A stretch of 64,000 nucleotides of DNA from Sansalvadorimonas sp965243775. GTDB lineage: Bacteria > Pseudomonadota > Gammaproteobacteria > Pseudomonadales > Endozoicomonadaceae. The stretch spans positions 1 to 64,000 of the forward strand of contig CBDEWF010000040.1 in NCBI GenBank assembly GCA_965243775.1. The letters are read 5' to 3'. Positions 53,225 through 62,043 of the stretch are shown piece after piece (within the stretch, counting starts at the first letter, position 1; every line of letters starts with the position of its first letter). The notes below the pieces were generated by a model, which saw only the letters and a list, made by a program, of their open reading frames with translations, was not told where the DNA came from and made no database searches. Made by a program: the position numbers and the translations under genes.

Positions 53225-54922
53225 TTATAAACCAGCTACAACCGCAGTACTCAAAGCAACCTTATAAATCGTATCAATCACATCCCGCGTATACTGGAAG
53301 CTCTTAATATCAACCTGAGGCATCACCATAATCTCATCACCAGGCTTTACATCAGCCTTGGCATAACCATTCGAGAACCAGCCACCCTTTTCATCAATAC
53401 GGGAAATCGTGCCATCCTGGTGCATAATCAACAGGCGGGACTGATCCGCTTTCTGGTTAAAACCGCCAGCATTGGCAATATAATCAAGAAGGCTGGCATC
53501 ATTCTCATAGACCATGGCATTGGGGAACATGACCTCACCATGTACTTGTACCAAAACGGTTTCACCTGGAATCACCAAGCGGTCACCATCCTTTAACAAC
53601 ACATCATTGCGAGTGGCTGCCTTGCCCAGCAGCACCTGACCACGGGGCTTCAGGTTTCTGGCACGATCAATAAACTTGAGGATGGATTGAGCATCAGCCT
53701 GTCGCAGCTTGGCTTCACCATCTGTTGAGCTGCGGGCAGAGAGTGTGACCTGCTCCAACTGCTGCAGGGAGACTTCCAGCACCTCTTTCTGGCGCTGGGC
53801 CACTTCTTCCCGGAACAGTTGCAATGCTTCAAGGTTGGAACGGTTATTCAGTTTCAGCTGCTCTACCAGGCTGCCAATAGTGCTGCCATAGGGCAGAACA
53901 TAAATCGCCTGACCATTGTGTTCACCTTCTACCGCGACACTGATGGTGCCGGGCATTTTGTCAGAAACAACGGTCACTTCGTCACCGCTTTGTAGCACAG
54001 TGTCTTTTATTTGGGCCAGGGGCAGATATTCCACATTGCGTTTGGCGGTCTGGTTACGGGCAATCCGTACGTGGGTTGCCTCCGGCAGCAGGCCGACAAT
54101 ATCCAGCGCCTTATCCAGAGCAATCTGCCCCTGCTGAAATTCGATCTGCACCGGGTTTTCCACCAGCCCTTCAAAGCTGGCAACAGACTGGCGGGAAGCG
54201 ACAACCAGTGTATCGCCATCCTGCAGCTGCACCTGTTCAATCTGCCCTTTTAGCAAAAAATCATACAGATTAAAGGTAGCGCGGGTCTGGCCGTTCCGTT
54301 TTAGCTCTACATCAAGATAACTGCCAGACTCTGGCCGTATACCACCGGCACTGGCTAAAAATGCCAGAACTGAGTCAGAAGCAAAGCCGCCATAAAGGCC
54401 AGGGCGCTTAACAAACCCAGTCACAAACAGTTTTACCGGCTGGGTAGCGTTCAGGCTGGCATAAAGATTAACGTTACTCTGGTAAACACTGCTGACCTTT
54501 TCCGCAACTACGCGGTTCAAATCCTTGTTAGCCACACCCTGCAGCTGCACCGGCCCCACCTGGGGAATAAAGATATTACCCTGGGCATCCACCGTCAGCT
54601 CGGCGGTCACTTCATAGGCTCCCCACATCTGCAGGGTGATCTTGTCGCCTATGGCGATACGGTAATCCTGGTTGAAGCCTTTGAAAGAAACCTTCTGGAA
54701 GCCACCTTCAAACAGGTTCTGGCCAAAAACAGCTGCCTTGGCAGCTTCTGCTTCCAGCTGTGGGCCGGTTGCGGTTTTGCCCTGATTAATCTGCTCAAAA
54801 GTTTCGAGCTGGTTATTCACAGGCAGGTTGTTAACAGGCTGTGCAGCCTGAACAAACAGAGAGCATGTCAGCAGGCATGCACCCAGCATACCCCTGAAAA
54901 AGTAAGATGTTTCTGTTGGCAT
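53225..54922 (-). CDS. kpsD: Capsule export outer-membrane/periplasmic protein KpsD
   Basis: 565 residues with a signal peptide (FFRGMLGACLLTCSLFVQAA). Contains the polysaccharide export domain (DYRIAIGDKITLQMWGAYEV, VDAQGNIFIPQVGPVQLQGV) and several SLBB-type repeats (VKLFVTGFVKRPGLYGG; VLVQVHGEVMFPNAMVYEND). Length fits KpsD rather than shorter Wza proteins. It forms the export path across periplasm and outer membrane with KpsE. Confidence 0.94.
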   Translation of the reverse strand: MPTETSYFFRGMLGACLLTCSLFVQAAQPVNNLPVNNQLETFEQINQGKTATGPQLEAEAAKAAVFGQNLFEGGFQKVSFKGFNQDYRIAIGDKITLQMWGAYEVTAELTVDAQGNIFIPQVGPVQLQGVANKDLNRVVAEKVSSVYQSNVNLYASLNATQPVKLFVTGFVKRPGLYGGFASDSVLAFLASAGGIRPESGSYLDVELKRNGQTRATFNLYDFLLKGQIEQVQLQDGDTLVVASRQSVASFEGLVENPVQIEFQQGQIALDKALDIVGLLPEATHVRIARNQTAKRNVEYLPLAQIKDTVLQSGDEVTVVSDKMPGTISVAVEGEHNGQAIYVLPYGSTIGSLVEQLKLNNRSNLEALQLFREEVAQRQKEVLEVSLQQLEQVTLSARSSTDGEAKLRQADAQSILKFIDRARNLKPRGQVLLGKAATRNDVLLKDGDRLVIPGETVLVQVHGEVMFPNAMVYENDASLLDYIANAGGFNQKADQSRLLIMHQDGTISRIDEKGGWFSNGYAKADVKPGDEIMVMPQVDIKSFQYTRDVIDTIYKVALSTAVVAGL

Positions 54923-55029
54923 AATCTAAAAGTTTTTATAAGAAGAGCTGAGGGAGTTTGAACAGTTGAATTCCGGAACTAACCCAATGTTCGTAATTTT
55001 TACGAAAGTGGGAATCTATAAGCCAGTGG

Positions 55030-55049
55030 ATCCCCGCCTTCGCGGGGAT
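55030..55049. repeat. REP-like palindrome
   Basis: ATCCCCGC and GCGGGGAT form a perfect 8-bp stem with a CTTC loop, followed by GACGATT. The kind of dispersed hairpin often written GTCATCCCCGCGAAGGCGGG in gammaproteobacteria. A related larger element is at 59433-59535. Located in the kpsE-kpsD gap. Confidence 0.6.
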
Positions 55050-55165
55050 GACGATTTCCCTGGGGTGACGCCTTCATAGGGAGGGTGCCTTCGCTTATAA
55101 CGGGAAAGGTATAGGTATATGCGCAGTTTTAAGATTTATGATGATACATTATGTAATACATTCCC

Positions 55166-56359
55166 TTAATCCCTATGCTCTTTCACGGTGGCATAACCCA
55201 TGCGGGCCAGGCCAAAGACCATCAGCAAAACCAGGAACAGATTAACCAGGCTGTAGAGCACACGTGGGTATTTAGCCTCTTCAGCAATATAAGGGCTGCT
55301 GATCACAACAAGCTGTTTCAGCTTGCGGCTGGCTTCGGTACGGGTGGTTTCCAGGGCGATCAGTGCTGATGAATAGGCTTTGGTAGCCAGGTCCAGTTCC
55401 AGTTGCAGTTCCTGCTGGCGAGCGGCCAGGTCGTTCAAGCTGGTGCGGCCATCATCGGTTAGGCGTTTCTTTTCAACTGAGAGCTGTTTTTCCAAAGCGC
55501 GGATACGCTGCTTCAAAGTAACAACCTGTGAAGAGCTGCCATTCAGGTAGGAGGAGAGAGTTTGAAGTTCGGCACGGTTACGCACCAGCTCAGCTTGCAG
55601 TTCATTGAGAACTCCAGTAAGGGCGGCTCCTTCTTCAGATGCACTAAGAATACCGTACTTGTTCTGGAACCGGATCACCCGGGAAGTGGCATCCCGCAGT
55701 TTGTCTTCATTCAGGCCTACCTCTTTCTGGACAAAAGCCTGCTGCTCCGTGGCCATATTGTGGCTGATTTCGTTTACAAAAGATTCACTGCGCTGAAGAA
55801 CCAGCAGAGCCAGCTGCTGGGCAAACTCCGGGGTAAAGCCCTGCACTTCCAGTTCCAGCAAACCATTGCTGTCATTCAGGCGAATATTGATATGTTCCTG
55901 GTAGTATTGCAGAAACTGGTCATAATTGGCACTGGCCGAGAGGCTGGAGAACCAGTCGCCGCTGGCTACATAGTGCTTTCTCAGTTGCAGTTCATTATCC
56001 AGAAAGGAGAGCATATCCGGTGATTTGATAAAGTTTTCAAGAATCTTCTGATCATTGCCGGACTGGGGAGCCATACCAAACAGGTTAAGGCCATCAACAA
56101 TAGAAGACGCACCATCACTTCTTTCAATCATAAAAGTGGTATTGGACACATACCGCTCAGAAGCGATAAGGCCAAGGTACAGTGTGGCCAACAGCAGTGG
56201 CAGAACCACAATAACGGTAAACCAGCGCCCGGCTTCTTTTTCCAGCAGATACTTCTGAGCGATCTTTACCCAGTGGTTGAGTCGGGTTTGGTTCAGTATT
56301 CGGGCTGGAGACCGGCTATTTGTTATATCAGGCGTTGGCGAAACGGATACATTTTCCAT
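55166..56359 (-). CDS. kpsE: Capsule export inner-membrane protein KpsE
   Basis: 397 residues of the polysaccharide co-polymerase type: an N-terminal membrane helix (WFTVIVVLPLLLATLYLGLI), a large periplasmic coiled-coil domain (about 90-350, with LNELQAELVRNRAELQTLSS and KQRIRALEKQLSVEKKR), and a C-terminal helix (VLYSLVNLFLVLLMVFGLA). It links the KpsMT transporter to KpsD. The 243-base gap to kpsD holds the REP-like palindrome. Confidence 0.94.
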   Translation of the reverse strand: MENVSVSPTPDITNSRSPARILNQTRLNHWVKIAQKYLLEKEAGRWFTVIVVLPLLLATLYLGLIASERYVSNTTFMIERSDGASSIVDGLNLFGMAPQSGNDQKILENFIKSPDMLSFLDNELQLRKHYVASGDWFSSLSASANYDQFLQYYQEHINIRLNDSNGLLELEVQGFTPEFAQQLALLVLQRSESFVNEISHNMATEQQAFVQKEVGLNEDKLRDATSRVIRFQNKYGILSASEEGAALTGVLNELQAELVRNRAELQTLSSYLNGSSSQVVTLKQRIRALEKQLSVEKKRLTDDGRTSLNDLAARQQELQLELDLATKAYSSALIALETTRTEASRKLKQLVVISSPYIAEEAKYPRVLYSLVNLFLVLLMVFGLARMGYATVKEHRD

Positions 56360-56427
56360 AGGCAGGGAGAGGTAATAATTGTTATCTTAATCTGAAAGGT
56401 AGGTAGACGAGTGGCCTGACCACATCA

Positions 56428-57081
56428 TCAGGCGGCGTTATAAACAGAAATAGCTTCATCAACACTGTCGTAAATATGAATACCACCATCGCGGATAAAC
56501 AGCCCGACATCGCACTGTCTTTTCAGCTCATGCATATTGTGGGAAACAAAGAGAAAGTTGGCTTTGCCTTTTTTCTCATCAAATATCTTGTTGCACTTCT
56601 CTTTAAAGCGCTTATCACCTACGGCTGTGAGTTCATCTATCAGGTAATAGTCAAAATCAAACGCCATACTGACAGCAAAGGAGAACTTGGAGCGCATACC
56701 GGATGAGTAGGATTTCAGCGGCATTTCGAAAAACTTGCCAAGCTCCGAGAACTCTTTAACAAAATCAACCCTGTCCCTGATCTGTTTTTTGCTTTTTCCG
56801 TAGATGCGGCAGATAAACTCGGCATTCTCCCGGCCACTCATACTACCCTGGTAACCGGAAAGCCCTAAAGGCCAGGAGACATTGCCTTTTACCGTAATCT
56901 TGCCTTTATTGGGTTGATCGACACCGGCCAGCAGATTCATCAATGTTGATTTGCCACTGCCGTTTACACCGAATACACCAATGTTTTTGTCCATTGGCAG
57001 GTCCAGCGACACATCCCGTAAAACGTAGTGCGGCCCATGCTTGGTAGGAAAGTACTTGGTGACATTGTGCAGGGAGATCAT
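56428..57081 (-). CDS. kpsT: Capsule ABC exporter ATPase KpsT
   Basis: 217 residues from MISLHNVTKYF. Walker A GVNGSGKST, signature YSSGMRSKFSF (degenerate, as usual in KpsT), Walker B DYYLIDEL, switch VSHNMHEL. The start overlaps the kpsM stop as ATGA (57081-57078); the longer frame to 57150 lies within kpsM coding sequence and is not used. Confidence 0.95.
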   Translation of the reverse strand: MISLHNVTKYFPTKHGPHYVLRDVSLDLPMDKNIGVFGVNGSGKSTLMNLLAGVDQPNKGKITVKGNVSWPLGLSGYQGSMSGRENAEFICRIYGKSKKQIRDRVDFVKEFSELGKFFEMPLKSYSSGMRSKFSFAVSMAFDFDYYLIDELTAVGDKRFKEKCNKIFDEKKGKANFLFVSHNMHELKRQCDVGLFIRDGGIHIYDSVDEAISVYNAA

Positions 57082-57857
57082 ACCGCCAGCATCCTTCTCC
57101 AGTTGGCCCGGAACATCAGCATGCCAACAAACAGGGCAACCATTGTGCACATGCCAAGGTACTCAAAACTGACCAGGGAGGTGTTATAGCCATCAGCAAA
57201 AGCAGAGCGCATCAGTTCAAAGGCATGAATAAGAGGGTTCCATGCGAGAATATCCTGAATGCCTCGGGGCATATCATTGATGGAGAAAAATGTGCCGGAA
57301 ACAAACATCAGTGGTCGCAGGATAACAGGAATAAACTTGCCAACTTCAGGGTATAGCGTATTCACTACACCAAAGATCAGGCTCAAACCAAAGGAAAACA
57401 GGCTGAGCAAGATATAAGCATTTAGAAATGCCAGAGTGTTCACAACCTTCACTTCATACCCGATATGCCAGGCACCCACGATAAACACTAACAGAACAAC
57501 AAAGTTCACCATCATCTCCAGAAGAAACCGGACCAGGAACGGATCAAATACCCGTACCTGACGATAAATAAACAGGTTTCTATTAGCGGCTACAGCGCCC
57601 AGTGACTGGGTGACAACTTTTTTGAAATAGAGAAAAGGTGCAATTCCCGTTGCCAAAAACACCGGTAATGCCAAGCCTCCAACCATGGCTCTGTCCCGAA
57701 AAGAGTACATTGCCATAAAAACCATTATCTGAAACAAAGGTTCCAACAAGGCCCAGGCATAACCCATACGGTATGAACCGAAGCGGGTTTTCATTTCCCG
57801 CACAAGGAGCGAGTGGACAACCGCTTTTTGAATTTGAAGAGGTGTTCGTTGCTGCAT
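57078..57857 (-). CDS. kpsM: Capsule ABC exporter permease KpsM
   Basis: 259 residues with six membrane helices, ABC-2 type: YRMGYAWALLEPLFQIMVFM, ATGIAPFLYFKKV, LRPLMFVSGTFFSINDMP and AWNPLIHAFELMRSAFADGY are family hallmarks. With KpsT it exports the finished lipid-linked polysaccharide. First gene of the region 2/3-type operon here, about 90 bases after the ops element. Confidence 0.95.
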   Translation of the reverse strand: MQQRTPLQIQKAVVHSLLVREMKTRFGSYRMGYAWALLEPLFQIMVFMAMYSFRDRAMVGGLALPVFLATGIAPFLYFKKVVTQSLGAVAANRNLFIYRQVRVFDPFLVRFLLEMMVNFVVLLVFIVGAWHIGYEVKVVNTLAFLNAYILLSLFSFGLSLIFGVVNTLYPEVGKFIPVILRPLMFVSGTFFSINDMPRGIQDILAWNPLIHAFELMRSAFADGYNTSLVSFEYLGMCTMVALFVGMLMFRANWRRMLAV

Positions 57858-57947
57858 AAAGACAAAGACTACATCATAAGCTTGATGTTATTTTCCCAGG
57901 CTAGTTGCGACTATTCCCAGACTGATCGTGAGAACATCATTAAAAGA

Positions 57948-57959
57948 CACGCTACCGCC
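57948..57959 (-). promoter_or_regulatory. ops element (RfaH recruitment site)
   Basis: The minus strand reads GGCGGTAGCGTG, an exact 12 of 12 match to the E. coli ops core, preceded by GAGGGCG as in JUMPstart sequences. It lies in the transcribed leader, 91 bases before the kpsM start. In known systems paused RNA polymerase at ops recruits RfaH, which suppresses termination over long surface-polysaccharide operons. RfaH itself is not in the window. Confidence 0.88.
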
Positions 57960-58187
57960 CGCCCTCGTCAACCGTCTCTCTATAACTGGCACGCTAATAC
58001 CACAACCCCAGCAGGCCAAAGTATCGCAAATACCATAGGTGACGATAGGCTATTTGAAGGAAGAGCCGGGTGTACGCTAAATGGATTTTTGAGGGGGAAA
58101 ATTGTATGAAGAGAAGCAGCTCATGGAAATTGTTATAACACGCAATACCCAAGATCTTTACGTGACACATACACTTTAGGATGTCGC

Positions 58188-58193
58188 ATTATA
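58188..58193 (-). promoter_or_regulatory. Candidate -10 box for the kps operon
   Basis: TATAAT on the minus strand, about 230 bases upstream of ops, within the near-palindrome GTCGTATAATGCGAC. No good -35 hexamer at 16-18 bases (AACGTT at best), so activation by a regulator would be needed. Low confidence. Confidence 0.3.
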
Positions 58194-58468
58194 CGACAGG
58201 ACAAGCAATAAACGTTTACAGAATAAAATAGTAACCCCAGGTCTTTCCGAATCACTTATCCGTCCTCACCTCTCCTCGAAAGTGGCGCTCTTAGAGAGTG
58301 AACAATCCGAAATAGCAGGGATTTTCAGGGGCCAGAAACGCAAAAATCCCACCACAGATATCTGTAGCAGGATTCAGCATTCTATAATGCTCAGAGCTGT
58401 TTGGCGGTGGCTGGGCCACATGTGGAGGTCTTTTTCTCGATCTCTCCCTCATATGCTCCGCTTTCCAC

Positions 58469-58990
58469 TCATGAACGCCCCTGTTCTGGGAACTGTGCTC
58501 CATACCGAAGCGAAAATTCTTTTATTTGTTTGTAAACATCCAGCAACTGTTCAGCCAAAGGCATTGCCCTGTTCAATGTAGCGGCATTAATTTCACTTTC
58601 CTCTGGATAATCATGGGCAAAGGCATTTCGCAGTTCTCGCAGAATCAGCCATTCTTCAGCACTTTCAATAGCGCCAATTTTTTCCAGACGGTTGACCTTA
58701 TCAATAAATGTTACCAGCGCCCCTGGCTCTTGAACCAGATCGAGAACCTGGGGAAAAAGCTTTGCTCCCATAGCATCCTGTAACTTGCCAAATCTCGTTG
58801 AGAACTGATCCAGGTAGGCTACTTCTTCAGGTGCCAGTCCATCAAACTGCTGTCCGCTCAAGGGAAAAAGACTTCCAATTTCTTCCATCACCCACGCCAG
58901 ACGCATGGCATGTCGATCACATACCCACAAGGTTCGCCCAACAACCAGTGCTGGAGACTGATTTCTGGATTCTTTTGGACTATGGCTCAT
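58469..58990 (-). CDS. hepT: HepT-like HEPN ribonuclease toxin
   Basis: 173 residues, helical. LRELRNAFAHDYPEE (about 121-135) carries the HEPN catalytic RxxxxH motif (RNAFAH). HepT toxins cleave RNA and are silenced by AMPylation by the partner MntA. Overlaps the nucleotidyltransferase gene by four bases (ATGA). Slightly longer than minimal HepT because of an N-terminal extension (SHSPKESRNQSP). Confidence 0.8.
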   Translation of the reverse strand: MSHSPKESRNQSPALVVGRTLWVCDRHAMRLAWVMEEIGSLFPLSGQQFDGLAPEEVAYLDQFSTRFGKLQDAMGAKLFPQVLDLVQEPGALVTFIDKVNRLEKIGAIESAEEWLILRELRNAFAHDYPEESEINAATLNRAMPLAEQLLDVYKQIKEFSLRYGAQFPEQGRS

Positions 58991-59289
58991 AATTGTATCC
59001 CTGTCTTTCGAGCCTCCTTATGTATAATTTCCATAGGCTGCCCTCTTCTATGTATTACCAGATCTATTTTCTGGTCTCCAATTTTGAGTTTAATCGCCGC
59101 CAAAGAGCGCAACTTAGCTTCGACAATTTCATCAATACTCTGAATATCTGTTTCCAGATAAAGATCAATATCACCTCCCCGTTCATTGTCCCGGGCTCGA
59201 GACCCAAACAGCCAGAGACAGGCGGAATCTCCAAAGTACTTGAAAAGCACAGCGCGTATGGTTGCAACCTGGAAAGGTGTCAGTCTCAT
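58987..59289 (-). CDS. mntA: MntA-like nucleotidyltransferase antitoxin
   Basis: 100 residues from MRLTPFQVAT (ATG 59289; an upstream TTG at 59310 is possible). The minimal nucleotidyltransferase motif is LFGSRARDNERGGDIDLYLE: GSRAR followed by DID, with a later KIDLVIHRRG supplying the third acidic residue. MntA AMPylates HepT. Upstream member of the pair and translationally coupled to hepT. Confidence 0.87.
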   Translation of the reverse strand: MRLTPFQVATIRAVLFKYFGDSACLWLFGSRARDNERGGDIDLYLETDIQSIDEIVEAKLRSLAAIKLKIGDQKIDLVIHRRGQPMEIIHKEARKTGIQL

Positions 59290-59432
59290 AAATAGGGAAA
59301 TTATTACCAAAATTAAAGTGACATCTTACCAATATCCCTCCAAGTGACATAGTAGTAGGAACTCTATACGAAAAAGCCCCCATTCCCACACTCGAAAAGT
59401 TACCTGAATACCACTCATTTTGGTCATGTATG

Positions 59433-59535
59433 AAATGCGTTGATGCCCGTCATTCCTGCGAAAGCAGGAATCTCAAGCTGGTAGACTCCTGCTTTCGCAG
59501 GAGTGACGAGGTTGTAAAGGGTCATCAACGCATTT
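59433..59535. repeat. Nested inverted-repeat element, REP-like
   Basis: A perfect 13-base outer inverted repeat (AAATGCGTTGATG and CATCAACGCATTT) encloses two hairpins in opposite orientation: GTCATTCCTGCGAAAGCAGG (59449-59468) and its near-complement ending CGCAGGAGTGAC (59484-59507). About 103 bases. Related to the palindrome at 55030. It fills the gap between mntA and the next gene. Confidence 0.7.
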
Positions 59536-59618
59536 GACTCATTACCCTCATTTTCAGCCAGCCTTTGGGAAGGCTTAACTGAGGGATAATTTTACCGCAT
59601 CACCAACATGAAGACCTG

Positions 59619-60740
59619 TTAAGAAACGACTTTTTTAGCTTCTCTCCAATGCTGTTTTTTCTTGTTATAACGCTCCCTGAGTCTTTGAATTCTATTATGA
59701 AAATCGTTATTCTTCTCCTTCTGCTCAGCAACAAGCTGCAAAGCTCTCAGTTTTTCCACCAATTCTCTGTATACGGTACTGCTACCACGCTGTTCAAACA
59801 GCTCTTCCACCCGTGACCACCACAGAGGCTCCTGAGCAACCACCTGTTCAATAAATTTTTCCTTCCGTTCCTGTTCTTTTTTTCTTGCCCGGGAAACGGC
59901 ATCTGTGCAGATTTCCGCTTCACGCCTGCGGAGTTCTGCGACTGTTCTCCTGTTTTTCTCTTTAATCACCTGATCATCGGGCTGTCTCAGAAGCCGGATA
60001 ATCTCAGCTTTCTTTTCACCTGTATCATCCACCAAAAGGGCATGCAGCAACTCCCGGCACTCTGTGTCTCCCCGATTTGAAACCCAACGTTCAACACAGG
60101 TTCCCAGGTCAGGAGTCTCCTCAACTCCCTTATACTCTGCAGCTGCTTTCACCAGGTGGGGAGAAATACGGAGAAACTCACAAAGTGCATCCTGACTGGC
60201 AGTCAGATCATCAAGCCCATCAGGCACGGCGGGCTCAGTGGCTGAAACTGGTTGATCCAGACAAGCTTCATTGTTTTCCTGCTCTGCGAGCCAGACGAGG
60301 TAGAGACTCCGATAATCGCCCATCAACAGTTCCGAGCGAATAGACAGCAAACGACTCATCCAGCCTTCGCCCTCTACCCACTCCTCATCGTAGCCGTCTT
60401 CATCTGAGTAGCAGAATTCAATAAGCCAATTCTCTCCTGCGGTTCTGACCTGGCTGTTTTCGCCTGGAAAAAACTGCTCAAGATATTGCTGTCCTATAAC
60501 ACGTTTAGGCAGTTTGACGATAAAACGGCAGTAAGCAAAATTGGAAACGTAGACGAACAGATCAAAATATTCAGCCAGCATCCTTTCTGGCCGTTCTTTC
60601 AGATCCCCGTAGTTATAGGTATTACAAAACCTGGTTGGGGATATATCAGCACGGCCTGAGATACCCCGCAGTTCATCCATCTGCGCCCGGGTCAGTTGTC
60701 TGCCAACCGTGGCAAATTCATAGTACTGATATTCGCTCAA
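59619..60740 (-). CDS. Protein of unknown function next to jetD
   Basis: 373 residues. MSEYQYYEFATVGRQLTRAQ starts a conserved-looking N-terminal domain (LFVYVSNFAYCRFIVKLPKR; acidic EDGYDEEWVEGEGW), followed from about 260 by a highly charged coiled-coil tail (EKNRRTVAELRRREAEICTD, VEKLRALQLVAEQKEKNNDF). No catalytic motif recognised. It follows jetD on the same strand after 114 bases, so it may be cotranscribed; a role in the defence system is only suggested by position. Confidence 0.75.
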   Translation of the reverse strand: MSEYQYYEFATVGRQLTRAQMDELRGISGRADISPTRFCNTYNYGDLKERPERMLAEYFDLFVYVSNFAYCRFIVKLPKRVIGQQYLEQFFPGENSQVRTAGENWLIEFCYSDEDGYDEEWVEGEGWMSRLLSIRSELLMGDYRSLYLVWLAEQENNEACLDQPVSATEPAVPDGLDDLTASQDALCEFLRISPHLVKAAAEYKGVEETPDLGTCVERWVSNRGDTECRELLHALLVDDTGEKKAEIIRLLRQPDDQVIKEKNRRTVAELRRREAEICTDAVSRARKKEQERKEKFIEQVVAQEPLWWSRVEELFEQRGSSTVYRELVEKLRALQLVAEQKEKNNDFHNRIQRLRERYNKKKQHWREAKKVVS

Positions 60741-60854
60741 CGTCTACTTCCTTCAACATAAATCTTGTCGATAACTCACAGTGATCCTGATTTACTTTTT
60801 CGCTGACCAGAGCAGCTTATTACTCAAAGCTCTCTGTATTCGGACCCTAAACCA

Positions 60855-62042
60855 TTAAAAATGATACTGGAAGTTTTGCCTCAAAACCTCTAAAAGCCAG
60901 CCATAACCAATGCGTTCCTGTTCAAGCCGGAGATTCACTCCTAACCGGTTTCCCCTGAGGTTGTTATAAATAATCAGCTCATCCGGAGAGAGGTTAGACA
61001 ACTCTCCAAGAAAACGTTTTGATTCGTGCTCATGAACGCACAGTGGTCGGTGTTGTTCCAGTGTTGCCTGATCCATCAACATCGATTCCGTCTTTGGAAA
61101 CAAAGCTCTGACCCTGGACAGTATGGAAAAGCCATGGGTATCAATATCGCCCCAGTACACCAAGCGCTTGTTTTTCAACCATGGCACAGAAGACAGCGTA
61201 CGGACGCCGTAGCCAAGCCCAAAAATCACTATGGCTCCATTCACCGCCGGAAAGGCTAGACCATTCACCTTATTCTCAGTGATAAAAACAGTCTCTACCC
61301 CAGGATCAGCAAATTGTGAAACGGGTACGCTGATATCTGTTATCGCATCCTGACTGTCAAGCAAACGAAAACGAATCAGCGGTTCATCGTAGCGCAGGCC
61401 AAAGCGCCGCTCAAAGCCGTTTTCAGCCAGTCCGGTTACCGATGGATCATAGTCTTCCGGCTCCAGTGCAAGGCATAACAGTTCCGAAAGAATTGCTTTG
61501 TGGCTCTCAATAAACTTGGTATCGACGCCTTGAATATCAAGCTGTCGGATATAGCGCCCCGGCCTGGGATTAAGCTGAAAATAGCGGCACACTTTCAGAA
61601 AGGCAGGCCAGCTCTCATGGGCATCAAGGACCTTAAGAGGTTTCTCCTCAATAAAAGAAAACACTTCCGGCAATTGCCGACGTGTCGTACCAACCAGCTC
61701 ATCAAAGATTCTGAATGCCTTCTGTCGTCCGATATATGTCAACAAGTCATTGCTGTTTTCAAACAGGATTCGATCCGGCAGGCTCTGCCGACCCAGTTGC
61801 TGGTGATTGATCGAACGGTACTCCACGCTGTAGCCAGAGCCTTTTACCGCTTTGCTATTGTTATGCAGCAAAGCTATCCACTCCCTAACCTTGGAAAACT
61901 CCCGCCCAAGGGTTCTTCCAGAAGGGGTACGAAACGGGATTTCCAGGGGGAACATCTCCTCTCCCTTCAACCAGCTTTTCAGAAAAGTGCCAGAGTTCCA
62001 GGGGCGCTCAGCCTTCTTTTTCAGCTCCACCAGGCTGATCAT
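60855..62042 (-). CDS. jetD: Wadjet defence nuclease subunit JetD
   Basis: 395 residues. The N-terminal half (EIPFRTPSGRTLGREFSKVR, EYRSINHQQLGRQSLPDRI) resembles the DUF3322 arm; the C-terminal DUF2220 half has a Toprim-type metal site (TENKVNGLAFP with Glu, and LVYWGDIDTHGFSIL with DxD). JetD is the plasmid-cleaving nuclease of Wadjet, which uses SMC-like loop extrusion to detect circular DNA. Starts one base after the jetC stop codon. Confidence 0.9.
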   Translation of the reverse strand: MISLVELKKKAERPWNSGTFLKSWLKGEEMFPLEIPFRTPSGRTLGREFSKVREWIALLHNNSKAVKGSGYSVEYRSINHQQLGRQSLPDRILFENSNDLLTYIGRQKAFRIFDELVGTTRRQLPEVFSFIEEKPLKVLDAHESWPAFLKVCRYFQLNPRPGRYIRQLDIQGVDTKFIESHKAILSELLCLALEPEDYDPSVTGLAENGFERRFGLRYDEPLIRFRLLDSQDAITDISVPVSQFADPGVETVFITENKVNGLAFPAVNGAIVIFGLGYGVRTLSSVPWLKNKRLVYWGDIDTHGFSILSRVRALFPKTESMLMDQATLEQHRPLCVHEHESKRFLGELSNLSPDELIIYNNLRGNRLGVNLRLEQERIGYGWLLEVLRQNFQYHF

Positions 62043-62043
62043 A

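Larger units (their letters stand above)
57858..58468. other. Long leader/intergenic region of the kps operon
   Basis: About 610 bases with no accepted gene between kpsM and hepT, both on the minus strand. It holds the ops element (57948-57959), a TATAAT-like box inside the near-palindrome GTCGTATAATGCGAC (58183-58197), and a possible hairpin GGGATTTT/AAAATCCC near 58319-58352. Small plus-strand frames here lack support. Confidence 0.5.

Noticed and set aside
57813..58109. 98-codon plus-strand frame across the kps leader
   Set aside because: It runs antisense over the ops element and kpsM start; nothing supports expression.
58282..58581. 99-codon plus-strand frame overlapping the hepT end
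   Set aside because: Overlaps a supported gene, low-complexity tryptophan/arginine-rich translation, no ribosome site.
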